This document shows positions 25,875 through 35,174 of a DNA stretch of 64,000 bases, piece after piece. Position 1 is the stretch's first letter, and the number at the start of each line of letters is the position of its first letter. The stretch comes from JBAXTE01 sp963556065 (GTDB lineage Bacteria; Bacteroidota; Bacteroidia; Bacteroidales; WCHB1-69). The stretch is from positions 1-64,000 of the forward strand of contig CAUVYH020000018.1 of assembly GCA_963556065.3 (NCBI GenBank), written 5' to 3'. The notes under the pieces were generated by a model that saw only the letters and a program-made list of their open reading frames with translations, was not told the DNA's origin and searched no databases. Both the position numbers and the translations under genes were made by a program.

Positions 25875-27329
25875 ATGAACAAAGAAATTGCAGCTTTACA
25901 ACCTGAACGGGTTTGGCAATATTTTTTAAATATTTGCCAAATTCCCCGCCCAAGTAAAAAAGAAGAAAAAATCATGGAGTACCTTTTATCTGTGGGAAAA
26001 GACCTTGGACTGGAAACCGAACGTGATGAAATTGGGAATGTTCTTATTCGTAAACCGGCAACTGCAGGCAAAGAAAAGGTTACGCCCGTTATTTTTCAGG
26101 GTCACATGGATATGGTATGTGAAAAAAACAACGACTCAAATCACAATTTCGAAACAGACCCTATCTTGCCGGTTATCGACGAAGGATGGGTTACCGCAAA
26201 AGGTACTACTCTTGGAGCTGACGACGGTATTGGAGTTGCTATTATGCTTGCCCTGCTGGAAGATAAAACCATCCAACACGGACCTATTGAATGTCTTTTT
26301 ACCGTTGACGAAGAAACCGGCTTAACCGGAGCTTTTAAACTAAAAGAAGGATGGCTAAAAGGGAAAATGCTTCTAAATCTGGATTCTGAAGACGAAGGGC
26401 AATTTTTTATCGGTTGTGCCGGTGGAATAGATACTGTAATTACCATTGAATACGAAACTATTGACACCCCGGATGAACTTGTCGGTTACAAAGTCTGGAT
26501 AAAAGGCTTACAAGGAGGGCACTCAGGAGATGACATTAATAGGGGCAGAGGAAATGCCACCCGCATTTTATCAAGATTATTATACGAATTAACCAATCGC
26601 TTCGACATTTGCATATCAAAAATAGATGCCGGCAATTTAAGAAACGCTATTTCCCGAGAAGGATGGGCTGTTATTGGCATTCCTAAAGAAGTAGAAAAAG
26701 AAGCCTTAGCATACATCGAAACATTCGACAACATAATTAAAAAAGAACTAAAAACTACAGATTCAGGGGTCACGACCGGTGTTGAAAAACACAAATTACC
26801 GGAAACCGTAATTGACGAACTTACCCAATTTGATTTGATTTGGTCGTTACAAGCCTGCCCTCATGGAGTTTTAGACATGTCTCAGGACATTAAAGACTTT
26901 GTAGAAACATCTACGAACTTAGCTTCGATAAAAATGGATGATAAAAACATCGTCATTACTACAAGCCAGCGCTCATCCGTAGAAAGTAAAAAAACATGGG
27001 CGGCACAACATGTATCTTCTGTTTTTGAGTTAATCGGAGCAGACGTAGAACAAAGTGACGGCTATCCCGGTTGGACTCCTAATCCTAACTCGGAAGTGCT
27101 AAAAGTACTAAAATGTGCTTACAAACATAAATTTGACAAAGAGCCGGAAGTTTTAGCCATCCATGCGGGATTAGAATGCGGATTAATTAGCGAGAAGTAT
27201 CCATCCATGGACATGATCTCTTATGGTCCGACTCTTCGTGGCGTTCATGCACCCGGTGAAAAAATTAAAATCGACACAGTGCAAATGTGCTGGGATCTAA
27301 CCGTTGAATTTTTAGATATGCTAAAATAA
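25875..27329 (+). CDS. pepD: Aminoacyl-histidine dipeptidase (PepD-like, M20)
   Basis: A 484-residue zinc metallopeptidase of family M20C. Metal-site motifs are FQGHMDMVCEKN (first His), TLGADDGIGVA (bridging Asp), DEETGLTGAF (catalytic Glu and metal Glu), NLDSEDEG, and a C-terminal His in RGVHAPGEK. The length and the order of motifs match PepD (carnosinase), which cleaves Xaa-His and other dipeptides in the cytoplasm. The gene stands alone with a strong terminator behind it. Confidence 0.93.
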   Translation: MNKEIAALQPERVWQYFLNICQIPRPSKKEEKIMEYLLSVGKDLGLETERDEIGNVLIRKPATAGKEKVTPVIFQGHMDMVCEKNNDSNHNFETDPILPVIDEGWVTAKGTTLGADDGIGVAIMLALLEDKTIQHGPIECLFTVDEETGLTGAFKLKEGWLKGKMLLNLDSEDEGQFFIGCAGGIDTVITIEYETIDTPDELVGYKVWIKGLQGGHSGDDINRGRGNATRILSRLLYELTNRFDICISKIDAGNLRNAISREGWAVIGIPKEVEKEALAYIETFDNIIKKELKTTDSGVTTGVEKHKLPETVIDELTQFDLIWSLQACPHGVLDMSQDIKDFVETSTNLASIKMDDKNIVITTSQRSSVESKKTWAAQHVSSVFELIGADVEQSDGYPGWTPNPNSEVLKVLKCAYKHKFDKEPEVLAIHAGLECGLISEKYPSMDMISYGPTLRGVHAPGEKIKIDTVQMCWDLTVEFLDMLK

Positions 27330-27345
27330 TTAAAAGTCATTAAGA

Positions 27346-27383
27346 AGAGCAAAAAGCCATTTTCAAAAATGGCTTTTTGCTCT
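27346..27383 (+). terminator. pepD terminator
   Basis: Perfect 17-base arms (27346-27362 and 27367-27383, AGAGCAAAAAGCCATTT and complement) with a 4-base loop, followed by TAATTTTATT. A/T runs within the stem make it usable on both strands. Confidence 0.85.
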
Positions 27384-27409
27384 TAATTTTATTCAGTGCC
27401 AAGCACAAG

Positions 27410-27441
27410 AAAAGAGCTATTTCTTTCGAAATAGCTCTTTT
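27410..27441 (-). terminator. Terminator of the converging T9SS redoxin gene
   Basis: A 13-base inverted repeat (27410-27422 and 27429-27441, AAAAGAGCTATTT and complement) around a 6-base loop. It lies just beyond the stop of the gene ending at 27458. Confidence 0.7.
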
Positions 27442-27457
27442 TAAATAGAAATTGTGA

Positions 27458-29143
27458 TTATTTCTGAATGACTAGTTTTTGAGTATTGTTGCTATTTTGA
27501 CCTTTAATGCTAACGAAATATACTCCCGATTCAAATTTATCTGAAGGTATAACTATGCTATTAAATCCCTGAACAGCATCAATTTCTGATGTAAAAACGA
27601 CTTCTCCTATTGCATTCGCAACTACTAAATTAACCGAACTTGCCTTTTTATTATAGAATTCTAAGCTGGTATTTGCACTAGATGGATTTGGAAACAGATT
27701 TACTTCGGATACTAAATCATTAGCATTTACGCCACTGGATTGGTCTAAATTAATTTCATCAACATAAACATTGTTTCCGTATGCACTAGTAGCTTTAAAA
27801 CGAACCATTACTTTAGCTTGACCTGCATAAGATGATAAGTCAACAGATTCTTGGCGCCATTGGGTTTCAGCCGAAGGTGTAAAAGCAGAAGTAGTAGCTG
27901 TAGAGGTTGACAATGTAGCACCCGATTTATTATAGAGAGATGTCCATGTAGCGCCACAATCTGAAGAGACCTGAACTTCCAGCTTATCAGCATACGAAGA
28001 ACTGTATTGGGCATAAGCCACTTTAAATTTAAGCGACATGGTCGTTGCGCCAGTCATAACAACAGGCGGCAACATTAAATAATCAATAGCACCCGAGGAT
28101 ATGTTAAAAAAGTCCATTTTTGCGCAACCACTGTGAGCAGTAGAGCGAACCCACCCTTTTCCATCAGTACCATCGTCTTTAGACCAGCTTGCTGGAGGGA
28201 AAGTCGTTGCTGCAAAGCTTTCCACTACAGGATAAGCTCCAAAAGTAGCTACATTATTAATTGTTAATGTCTTTTCATTATCTGCCGTATTCAAATCCGT
28301 ACCTCCATTGGGGCTTTCAATAATAAATTTAACCGAATGAGAGCCATTACTTAACGTTAAATCAGAATATGCCGGCATTGTAATATTGGCAACTTCTAAA
28401 CGGGCAATACTACCTGTCCAGTTGTAAGTTGAAGCATCTACACCATCAATTTGCATTTTTATAGTAGCACTAGTTATTGCTGTAGTACCATAATTTTGAA
28501 TGGTTAACATTGGAGTGAAATTACCACAATAAATTGTAGTTGTAGGAGCACCTACTTTAAATATTTTCGCATCCAATGCATTTGAACTAAGAGCAGGGCA
28601 GGCAACAGCAGCAGTATGCATAGCAGCAGCACTTACTTGACCAATTTCCGTAACTTTACGATCGGGACAAATTAGATAAACAGTTGGAAAATAACCGATA
28701 GAGTAATCTGTACATACTTGCGTAGTATTGGGGGAAATTGTAGGCAATATCGGATAATAAGTTCCTGTAACCCAATTTCCTTGCGAAGGAGAAGCGCCAT
28801 TTAACTGTGCAATAGTGCCTTCATCACCTTCTACAAAATAAACCATTAACGAATTATCACCACTTGGTCCATAAGATGCATATAAAGATTCTAATGTGCC
28901 GCCTGAATGGAAGCTCCAGCAAGGTGAACACCAAATTGCAGAAACATCCATGACTACTGCACGACCTGCATCAGTATGTTGATAGATTGTGCATACCGTA
29001 TCCGTAATTACAGTTCCGTTCGAACTTAATTTTTTCATAGAAATATCTTTTGCATAGCTACCATTCGGCAACTGAGCAAATACTGCCGACGACATGAATA
29101 CCGATATCGCCAAAAGAAGCATAAATTGTTTTGTTTTTTTCAT
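27458..29143 (-). CDS. T9SS-exported protein with thioredoxin-like domain
   Basis: A 561-residue protein with a signal peptide (residues 1-24, ending FAQ). The thioredoxin-like domain holds a CxxC site (IWCSPCWSF, near residue 73) and resembles Omp28 or redoxin-type secreted proteins. A CARDB-like Ig domain follows (about residues 195-300). Next comes a jelly-roll adhesion domain with the motif SFAATTFPPASWSKDDGTDG (about residues 306-465). A T9SS type A sorting domain ends the protein (LFPNPSSANTSLEFYN to QKLVIQK). It is likely a cell-surface or secreted protein; the redox function is inferred from the CxxC motif. Confidence 0.82.
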   Translation of the reverse strand: MKKTKQFMLLLAISVFMSSAVFAQLPNGSYAKDISMKKLSSNGTVITDTVCTIYQHTDAGRAVVMDVSAIWCSPCWSFHSGGTLESLYASYGPSGDNSLMVYFVEGDEGTIAQLNGASPSQGNWVTGTYYPILPTISPNTTQVCTDYSIGYFPTVYLICPDRKVTEIGQVSAAAMHTAAVACPALSSNALDAKIFKVGAPTTTIYCGNFTPMLTIQNYGTTAITSATIKMQIDGVDASTYNWTGSIARLEVANITMPAYSDLTLSNGSHSVKFIIESPNGGTDLNTADNEKTLTINNVATFGAYPVVESFAATTFPPASWSKDDGTDGKGWVRSTAHSGCAKMDFFNISSGAIDYLMLPPVVMTGATTMSLKFKVAYAQYSSSYADKLEVQVSSDCGATWTSLYNKSGATLSTSTATTSAFTPSAETQWRQESVDLSSYAGQAKVMVRFKATSAYGNNVYVDEINLDQSSGVNANDLVSEVNLFPNPSSANTSLEFYNKKASSVNLVVANAIGEVVFTSEIDAVQGFNSIVIPSDKFESGVYFVSIKGQNSNNTQKLVIQK

Positions 29144-29244
29144 AACTCCACTTATTTAATTACTAAATCGTTTTTGATGCTACAAATAAACAAAAAAAAA
29201 ATGACAAAGTCAATTTTTTTTAAAAATAATTCAAAAAGAAATAA

Positions 29245-29273
29245 AAAAGGCAGGGTAAATTGCCCTGCCTTTT
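29245..29273 (-). terminator. Terminator of the hydrogenase operon
   Basis: Perfect 11-base arms (AAAAGGCAGGG at 29245-29255 and its complement at 29263-29273) with a 7-base loop. On the minus strand it is followed by a T-run. It lies 14 bp past the HydC stop codon. Confidence 0.85.
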
Positions 29274-29286
29274 GCAAAAAAATGCT

Positions 29287-29772
29287 CTAGTCGTTATATT
29301 CGGCTAAAATTTTCTTTACTTCTTCGGGAGAAACTCGACCATAAACTTTTTCCCCTACCATTACTACGGGAGCAAGACCGCAAGCACCAACACAACGAAG
29401 TGTGCTTAACGAGAATTTACCATCATGAGTCGTTTCACCGTTCGCAATGCTCAACTGACGTTTGAATTCTTCCAAAACTTTTTCCGCACCACGCACATAA
29501 CAAGCAGTACCCAAACAAACTGAAATGGGATGTTGCCCTTTCGGTGTCATTGAGAAGAAAGAATAGAACGAAACAACACCATATACTTTAGCAACGGAAA
29601 TTTTAAGTTCATGAGCAATTATTTCCTGAACTTCAGCCGGGAGATATCCAAATATCCCCTGTGCTTTGTGGAGCACATTAATAAGTTCACTGGCTTCGTT
29701 ATTGAAAGATTTACAAACATCTTTCAATTCTTGAACTTGTTGTTCTTTTAATTTTATTTTTATATGTGACAT
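29287..29772 (-). CDS. hydC: NADH-dependent [FeFe]-hydrogenase, NuoE-like subunit (HydC/HndA)
   Basis: A 161-residue [2Fe-2S] thioredoxin-like subunit of the NuoE family. Cluster cysteines are in CLGTACYVRG (residues about 85-90) and CVGACGLAP (about 126-130), and the helical N-terminus is normal for the family. In HydABC-type enzymes it relays electrons between the flavin subunit and the hydrogenase subunit. It is the last gene of a ten-gene operon, 18 bp after hydA. A strong Shine-Dalgarno sequence (AAGGAG) lies 8 bp upstream of the start. Confidence 0.9.
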   Translation of the reverse strand: MSHIKIKLKEQQVQELKDVCKSFNNEASELINVLHKAQGIFGYLPAEVQEIIAHELKISVAKVYGVVSFYSFFSMTPKGQHPISVCLGTACYVRGAEKVLEEFKRQLSIANGETTHDGKFSLSTLRCVGACGLAPVVMVGEKVYGRVSPEEVKKILAEYND

Positions 29773-29780
29773 TATAAAAT

Positions 29781-29786
29781 CTCCTT
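29781..29786 (-). promoter_or_regulatory. Strong Shine-Dalgarno site of hydC
   Basis: AAGGAG on the minus strand, 8 bp upstream of the hydC ATG. Most genes in this window lack any Shine-Dalgarno motif, so its presence here is unusual. Confidence 0.75.
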
Positions 29787-29790
29787 ATGA

Positions 29791-31572
29791 TTAATTATTA
29801 TCCAATTCTATTTCAATATCAGTTCTTCTGTCAAAGTAATGAGTATGAAGCAGATGGTGCGATTTTTCGCCTAAAGGCTTACCTAAAAATTCTTCATACA
29901 AGCGAATAACGTCAACATTTTCATGAGATTTACGAATTTGCTTTCCGGCATCTTCTCTATATATTGCTTCCCAACGTGCTTTAATTACGTCCATGTTTCC
30001 ATGATGCTGAGGTTGTCCGCCTCCATTAATGCAGCCACCGGGACAAGCCATAATTTCTATTGCATGGAACGTAGATTTGCCATCACGAATATCTTCTAAA
30101 AGTTTTCTGGCATTACCCAAACCATGAGCTATTCCGATATTTATTGGGAGTCCATTGAAATCGATGGTCGCCGAACGAACACCTTCTAGTCCTCTTAATT
30201 CTGTAAAATCAAGTCTGTCCAATTTCTTTTTAGTATATACTTCATAAGCCGTACGTACAGCAGCTTCGATTACACCGCCGGTAGCACCGAAGATAACAGC
30301 AGCACCTGTGGATGAGCCTAATGGAGAGTCGAAATCTTCAACAGGAAGTGTGTTCAAATCAAGGTTTGCCTGACGAATTAATGCAGCAAGTTCACGAGTA
30401 GTGATTGCATAGTCCACATCCGGATTTCCATTGACTTTAAATTCATCGCGAGAAGACTCATATTTTTTAGCAACACAAGGCATAACAGATACAACAACCA
30501 TGTCTTCACGTTTGATTTTAAGCTTTTCTGCGAAGTAACTTTTTGCAACAGCTCCAAACATTTGTTGCGGTGACTTAGCCGTTGATGGAATATCCTTCAT
30601 ATCCGGGAAGTTATGTTCAAAGAATTTTACCCAAGCCGGACAGCAAGAAGTCATAATCGGTAATTTTACTGTTTTATCGCCATCTAAGTAGCGAGTTAAA
30701 CGATCTAACAATTCGAAACCTTCTTCCCAAATGGTTAAATCAGCGGCGAAATCAGTATCAAATACGTAATTAAACCCTAAACGGCGAAGAGCTGCAGCTA
30801 ACTGACCGGTGACAATAGTTCCAGGTTTCATGCCGAATTCCTCACCTAATGCAACACGTACTGCAGGAGCTACCTGAACTACAACTGTTTTCGCAGGATC
30901 AGAAATCGAACGAATTACTTTTCCTGTATTGTCCACTTCGGTAAGCGCACCTACCGGACAAACAGCAACACATTGTCCGCAGAAAGTACACGATGATTGT
31001 TCTAACTTTTGTTCGAATGCGGGAGCAACTACTGCCGAAAATCCTCGATTTATTGCAGAAAGAGCTCCAACGGTCTGAAATTCATTACACATCATTTCGC
31101 AGCGACGGCACATAATGCATTTGTCGATATCACGAATAATCGATGGTGACGTATCTTTAATATATGTGGACTGCTCTCCTTGAAAAGGGATCTCGCGAAT
31201 ACCAAATTTCTGAGCTAAATCCTGAAGTTCGCAATGTCCGCTTTTTGGACAAACCAAACAATCAAATGGGTGATCGGACAACATGAGTTCCAACACTGTT
31301 CTCCTTGCATTAATTACCCTCATTGAATGGGTGTTAACCACCATTCCTTCCATACAATCAGTGGCACATGAAGGTGCCAAATTTTTGCGTCCAACAACTT
31401 CAACGACACAAATACGGCATCCACCCGGTTTGTTTTGAATTTTCAAGTCGTTAAGTTCGAAGAAGCATAATGTTGGTATATCAATACCATTTTTTCGAGC
31501 AGCATTAAGGATAGATGTTCCTTTTTCTACTTCTACAACTTTATTATCTATTGTTAATTTTATCAGTTCCAT
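29791..31572 (-). CDS. hydA: NADH-dependent [FeFe]-hydrogenase catalytic subunit (HydA/HndD)
   Basis: A 593-residue group A [FeFe]-hydrogenase. Domains in order: plant-type [2Fe-2S] (C36, C52, C55, C69), the His-Cys3 [4Fe-4S] site (H101, C105, C108, C114), a double [4Fe-4S] ferredoxin (C152-C162 and C195-C205), and the H-cluster domain. All three H-cluster signatures are intact: TSCCPAW (C310 is the proton-relay cysteine, C311 a ligand), MPCVAKKYE (C366) and MACPGGCINGGGQ (C510, C514). A C-terminal small-subunit-like segment completes it. With hydB and hydC it would form an NAD-linked, probably bifurcating enzyme that also uses ferredoxin. Shine-Dalgarno at 31584-31589. Maturases HydE, HydF and HydG are not in the window. 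Confidence 0.95.
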   Translation of the reverse strand: MELIKLTIDNKVVEVEKGTSILNAARKNGIDIPTLCFFELNDLKIQNKPGGCRICVVEVVGRKNLAPSCATDCMEGMVVNTHSMRVINARRTVLELMLSDHPFDCLVCPKSGHCELQDLAQKFGIREIPFQGEQSTYIKDTSPSIIRDIDKCIMCRRCEMMCNEFQTVGALSAINRGFSAVVAPAFEQKLEQSSCTFCGQCVAVCPVGALTEVDNTGKVIRSISDPAKTVVVQVAPAVRVALGEEFGMKPGTIVTGQLAAALRRLGFNYVFDTDFAADLTIWEEGFELLDRLTRYLDGDKTVKLPIMTSCCPAWVKFFEHNFPDMKDIPSTAKSPQQMFGAVAKSYFAEKLKIKREDMVVVSVMPCVAKKYESSRDEFKVNGNPDVDYAITTRELAALIRQANLDLNTLPVEDFDSPLGSSTGAAVIFGATGGVIEAAVRTAYEVYTKKKLDRLDFTELRGLEGVRSATIDFNGLPINIGIAHGLGNARKLLEDIRDGKSTFHAIEIMACPGGCINGGGQPQHHGNMDVIKARWEAIYREDAGKQIRKSHENVDVIRLYEEFLGKPLGEKSHHLLHTHYFDRRTDIEIELDNN

Positions 31573-31583
31573 AGTCTATATTA

Positions 31584-31589
31584 CTCCTT
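31584..31589 (-). promoter_or_regulatory. Strong Shine-Dalgarno site of hydA
   Basis: AAGGAG on the minus strand, 11 bp before the hydA ATG, within the longer GGAAGGAG. Confidence 0.7.
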
Positions 31590-31593
31590 CCGA

Positions 31594-33387
31594 TTATTTA
31601 ATGAAAATAGCATTGAACTTACATTTTTCGTAGCAAGCACCGCATTTGATACAGATATCTTGGTGAATGAAATGAACCTGTTTACGTTCACCTTCGATCG
31701 CATTTACCGGACAATTTCTTGCGCAAGCAGTACAACCGACACAAGCTTCCGGATCAATTTCGTAACGCATTAAATCGCGGCATTGACCGGCAGGACATTT
31801 TTTATCAACAACATGGGCGACATATTCATCCCAAAAATTCTGGATTGTTGATAATACAGGATTCGGAGAGGTCTGTCCCAAACCACAAAGGGCAGTGTCT
31901 TTAATTACGCCACTTAAGTTTCTAAGATTATCGAGATCTTCCATGGTTCCGTTTCCTTTGGTTATCTTGTCGAGTATTTCATACAAGCGTTTGTTTCCAA
32001 CGCGGCATGGAGTACATTTTCCACAGGATTCTTCCACGGTAAAATCGAGATAGAATTTAGCAATCGAAACCATGCAATCATCTTCGTCCATGACAATCAT
32101 GCCGCCTGAACCCATCATTGAGCCTGCAGCGATAAGGTTGTCATAATCGATCGGGGTGTCGAGATGCGCTTCGGTTAAGCAACCTCCGGACGGTCCACCG
32201 GTTTGAACGGCTTTAAATTTCTTTCCGTCCTTAATACCGCCTCCAATTTCAAAAATAATTTCGCGAAGGGTTATCCCCATGGGAACTTCAATAAGACCGA
32301 CATTATTGATTTTACCAGCTAAAGCAAATACTTTCGTCCCTTTTGATTTTTCTGAGCCAATGGAAGCAAACCATTCAGCGCCTTTAAGAATAATTGCAGG
32401 AACGTTTGCAAAAGTTTCAACATTGTTTACATTGGTCGGTTTATTATTATAGCCCTGTTCTGCAGGGAATGGAGGTTTAAATGTAGGTTCGCCACGTTTG
32501 CCTTCCATCGAATGAATAAGTGCGGTTTCTTCTCCACAAACAAAAGCACCGGCACCATAGCGAAGTTCTATGTCAAAGCTAAATCCGGATCCTAAGATAT
32601 CTTCACCTAAAAGCCCAAATTCACGAGCCTGATCGAGCGCAATTTTCAAGCGTTCGATAGCTAACGGATACTCCGCACGAATATAAATTACCCCTTTGGA
32701 TGCTCCGATGCAGAAGCCGCAAATAGCCATTGCTTCAAGCACCGAATGTGGATCTCCTTCAAGAATTGAACGATCCATAAATGCGCCCGGATCTCCTTCG
32801 TCTGCATTGCAAACTACATATTTTTGATCTGCTTTGTTTTTAGACGCAAATTCCCATTTCAAACCCGTTGGGAATCCACCGCCACCACGTCCGCGAAGAC
32901 CAGACTTTTTAATAATATCGATAGTTTGTTGCGGATTATTAGCCTCCAAAACAGAAGCAATTGCCTGATAACCATCGCGAGAAATATACTCATTTATATC
33001 TTCAGGATTAATAAACCCGCAATTACGAAGTGCTATACGAATTTGTTTTTTATAGAATCCCATGTGTTTAGAATCCGAGATATGTTCTTTGTTTTTGGGG
33101 TCTTCATATAAAAGACGATTTACCTTTCTTCCTTTAATAAGGTGTTCTTCCACGATTTCCTGACAATCTTCGGGTTTAACCTGAGTATAAAATGTATTGT
33201 CGGGCATCATTTTTACGATAGGGCCTTTTTCGCAGAATCCAAAGCAACCTGTCATAATAACCTGAATATCATTATCCAAGCCTTTTTCTTCAATTATTCT
33301 TTTAAATTCAGTTTGAATTTTATCACTTTGAGAAGCTTTACATCCTGTGCCTCCGCATATTAAAATGTGATATTTGTATTGTGCCAT
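31594..33387 (-). CDS. hydB: NADH-dependent [FeFe]-hydrogenase flavin subunit (HydB/HndC, NuoF-like)
   Basis: A 597-residue NuoF-family subunit. An N-terminal thioredoxin-like [2Fe-2S] domain (cysteines near residues 11, 16, 48 and 52) precedes the FMN/NAD core. The core has the glycine-rich GLRGRGGGGFPTGLKW and the FMN-binding CNADEGDPGAFMDR. The [4Fe-4S] motif ESCGKCTPCR follows, and an extra C-terminal double [4Fe-4S] ferredoxin (CVGCTACARNCP and CIKCGACYEKC) ends the chain. This HydB-type arrangement fits NAD(H) oxidoreduction with ferredoxin contact. Shine-Dalgarno AGGAGG lies 7 bp upstream of the start. Confidence 0.93.
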   Translation of the reverse strand: MAQYKYHILICGGTGCKASQSDKIQTEFKRIIEEKGLDNDIQVIMTGCFGFCEKGPIVKMMPDNTFYTQVKPEDCQEIVEEHLIKGRKVNRLLYEDPKNKEHISDSKHMGFYKKQIRIALRNCGFINPEDINEYISRDGYQAIASVLEANNPQQTIDIIKKSGLRGRGGGGFPTGLKWEFASKNKADQKYVVCNADEGDPGAFMDRSILEGDPHSVLEAMAICGFCIGASKGVIYIRAEYPLAIERLKIALDQAREFGLLGEDILGSGFSFDIELRYGAGAFVCGEETALIHSMEGKRGEPTFKPPFPAEQGYNNKPTNVNNVETFANVPAIILKGAEWFASIGSEKSKGTKVFALAGKINNVGLIEVPMGITLREIIFEIGGGIKDGKKFKAVQTGGPSGGCLTEAHLDTPIDYDNLIAAGSMMGSGGMIVMDEDDCMVSIAKFYLDFTVEESCGKCTPCRVGNKRLYEILDKITKGNGTMEDLDNLRNLSGVIKDTALCGLGQTSPNPVLSTIQNFWDEYVAHVVDKKCPAGQCRDLMRYEIDPEACVGCTACARNCPVNAIEGERKQVHFIHQDICIKCGACYEKCKFNAIFIK

Positions 33388-33394
33388 TCGATAG

Positions 33395-33400
33395 CCTCCT
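33395..33400 (-). promoter_or_regulatory. Strong Shine-Dalgarno site of hydB
   Basis: A perfect AGGAGG on the minus strand, 7 bp before the hydB ATG. This is the strongest ribosome binding site I noticed in the window. Confidence 0.8.
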
Positions 33401-33405
33401 TTTTC

Positions 33406-33804
33406 TTATTTGTTATCGATCGATTGATAATTTACAGGAATAATACCTTCAACTAATTCGTTATTAATAACGTATTTGTTGATAATTTCGACAGCCTTTT
33501 TCTCGTCAACATAGCCAAAAATAATTGGATCTTGACCCGGTTTAGTGATCTCAATAGTCGGTTCGGCATAACAATACCCCATACATCCTGTTTGAGTGAC
33601 GACTGCGTCGATATTCAGCCGTTCAAACTCTTCAATCATCACATCCATTACTTCTTTTGCTCCTGATGCAATACCACAAGTAGCCATAGCTACCTTTACC
33701 TGAACCATTGCTTCAGGGTTGTTTGCCCTTTCCCTAAGATCAATTTTGGCTTTAACTTGATGCTGAATGTTCTTCAGATCTGCCAATGATTTGATTTTTT
33801 CCAT
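33406..33804 (-). CDS. Thioredoxin-like [2Fe-2S] ferredoxin (HndB-like)
   Basis: A 132-residue protein with a thioredoxin-like [2Fe-2S] fold. Four cysteines can ligate a cluster: CGIASG (about residue 43), then TGCMGYCYAEP (about 88-92). It resembles the N-terminal domain of HydB and the HndB subunit of the NADP-reducing hydrogenase of Desulfovibrio. It lies 18 bp upstream of hydB and is probably an extra electron-transfer subunit. No Shine-Dalgarno motif is visible in front of its ATG. Confidence 0.82.
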   Translation of the reverse strand: MEKIKSLADLKNIQHQVKAKIDLRERANNPEAMVQVKVAMATCGIASGAKEVMDVMIEEFERLNIDAVVTQTGCMGYCYAEPTIEITKPGQDPIIFGYVDEKKAVEIINKYVINNELVEGIIPVNYQSIDNK

Positions 33805-33833
33805 AGAATTTGTTTGTTGTTTACGTTTATAGT

Positions 33834-34376
33834 TTAATTTTCTAAATCTTTTAAGTTTTCCCGAATCATCTCGCGAAGATATTTTACAATTTCCAAACTG
33901 GAGATAGGAATATCTCCCAATGCTTCTTTAACTTCACGAGTATCAAAACAGTACGAACGGTTATTTATTGTATGCGTATATATAAAATCTATTGCCGGAT
34001 TTGCAGAAACGGTAAGAACAATTGTTCCGGCAATATCTCCTAACGGTTGGCGATCGATGCTTGAATTTACAAAACGTGCACTCAATGTCGTCCCTTTGCC
34101 TATTTCCGACTGAATGGTTAACTTTCCACCTGTAAGCTCCGCATTCTGTTTAAGTAAAGGAATGCCCAATCCCACTTTACGCGTAGTGCGGGAAGTACAA
34201 TAAGGGTCGGTCACATGTTTCACCATTTCAGCATCCATTCCTTTTCCATTGTCCTTTACAATTATAGTGAGCGAGTCGTCAATTTTATCTTCAATAATGT
34301 CTATCTGAATCATAGTTGCATTTGCAACTATCGAGTTCTGAATGATATCCATAATGTGCATCGACAAATCTTTCAT
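33834..34376 (-). CDS. GHKL ATP-binding protein of the hydrogenase operon
   Basis: A 180-residue protein with a histidine-kinase-like ATPase domain (about residues 8-110). The N-box is HIMDIIQNSIVANAT, the G1 box KDNGKGMD and the G2 box VGLGIPLLKQNAELTGG. There is no dimerisation domain, phospho-acceptor His or sensor, so it is not a standard histidine kinase. The C-terminal 70 residues are not recognised. Stand-alone GHKL proteins of this type occur next to [FeFe]-hydrogenase genes in several anaerobes. It probably signals by ATP binding or phosphorylation to a partner in this operon; the partner is unknown. Confidence 0.75.
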   Translation of the reverse strand: MKDLSMHIMDIIQNSIVANATMIQIDIIEDKIDDSLTIIVKDNGKGMDAEMVKHVTDPYCTSRTTRKVGLGIPLLKQNAELTGGKLTIQSEIGKGTTLSARFVNSSIDRQPLGDIAGTIVLTVSANPAIDFIYTHTINNRSYCFDTREVKEALGDIPISSLEIVKYLREMIRENLKDLEN

Positions 34377-34412
34377 TGCAAAGGTCTTAAAAAAAATTCA
34401 AATTTTAATGTT

Positions 34413-35168
34413 CTATTTTTCACAATTATCCTTATTTTTGACAAATCGGCCATTTTGCTGTTTAAGAGCCATTCTAATTTCTTCAATCGATCGATGTTCA
34501 ATATAATAACAAGTATAGACTGCCCCTACTTGTTCGAGCATGTGCGCATCGGAATTTTGAATAAACGGATAACTTTGCAGATATGGATTGTTTGCTTTAT
34601 AATGATCTTCTGTTTCCCTAAATGAAATTTCAAGCGCATCTACCGGCAAGTCGGAGGGTAAAAAACCAAGTTGCTGTACGATGCTAAACTTTAATTTATC
34701 TACATGAGCCGGAATAAACAATCCGCCAAGCTGATGCACTTTTTGTTCAATCTGATCTACCGATTGGTCTAATGCTGAAATGAGCAAGCGTTCTTCTTCA
34801 AAAACAATGTCTTCATTTTCATTCACGGCAACCTGATATCCGAATTTATGGGCATCATTTTTTACATCCGGAAGGTGTTCATCCAAAAACAGCTGAAATT
34901 CATCTAGTGCCGCATCATCGTCGAAAAGTGCCAAACAGTGGGCTTCTTCTTTAGTGGTTACCTCTGCCCCGCAGAATACTTTCAGCCCCAAAGGTTTTGC
35001 GACATCGCGCACTACTTTTGCCTGACGGGTAGAATTGTGATCGGTTATAGCAATCATGTCCATTTTTTGCTCCAAAGCACGATATATGATAGCATTCGGA
35101 CTCATCTCCAAATCTCCACACGGAGAGAGTACGGTGTGAATATGCAAATCGGCTTTAAAACAGAACAT
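34413..35168 (-). CDS. PHP-domain phosphoesterase of the hydrogenase operon
   Basis: A 251-residue metal-dependent PHP domain protein. Metal motifs are ADLHIHTVLSPCGD at the N-terminus, then AITDHNS (about residues 39-45), CGAEVTT (65-71) and NSDAH near the C-terminus. PHP proteins hydrolyse phosphate esters or act as nucleases. Similar proteins in hydrogenase loci are annotated only as putative phosphoesterases. A DRTGG protein gene ends 6 bp upstream, so the two are surely co-expressed. The substrate is unknown. Confidence 0.82.
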   Translation of the reverse strand: MFCFKADLHIHTVLSPCGDLEMSPNAIIYRALEQKMDMIAITDHNSTRQAKVVRDVAKPLGLKVFCGAEVTTKEEAHCLALFDDDAALDEFQLFLDEHLPDVKNDAHKFGYQVAVNENEDIVFEEERLLISALDQSVDQIEQKVHQLGGLFIPAHVDKLKFSIVQQLGFLPSDLPVDALEISFRETEDHYKANNPYLQSYPFIQNSDAHMLEQVGAVYTCYYIEHRSIEEIRMALKQQNGRFVKNKDNCEK

Positions 35169-35174
35169 ACGAAT

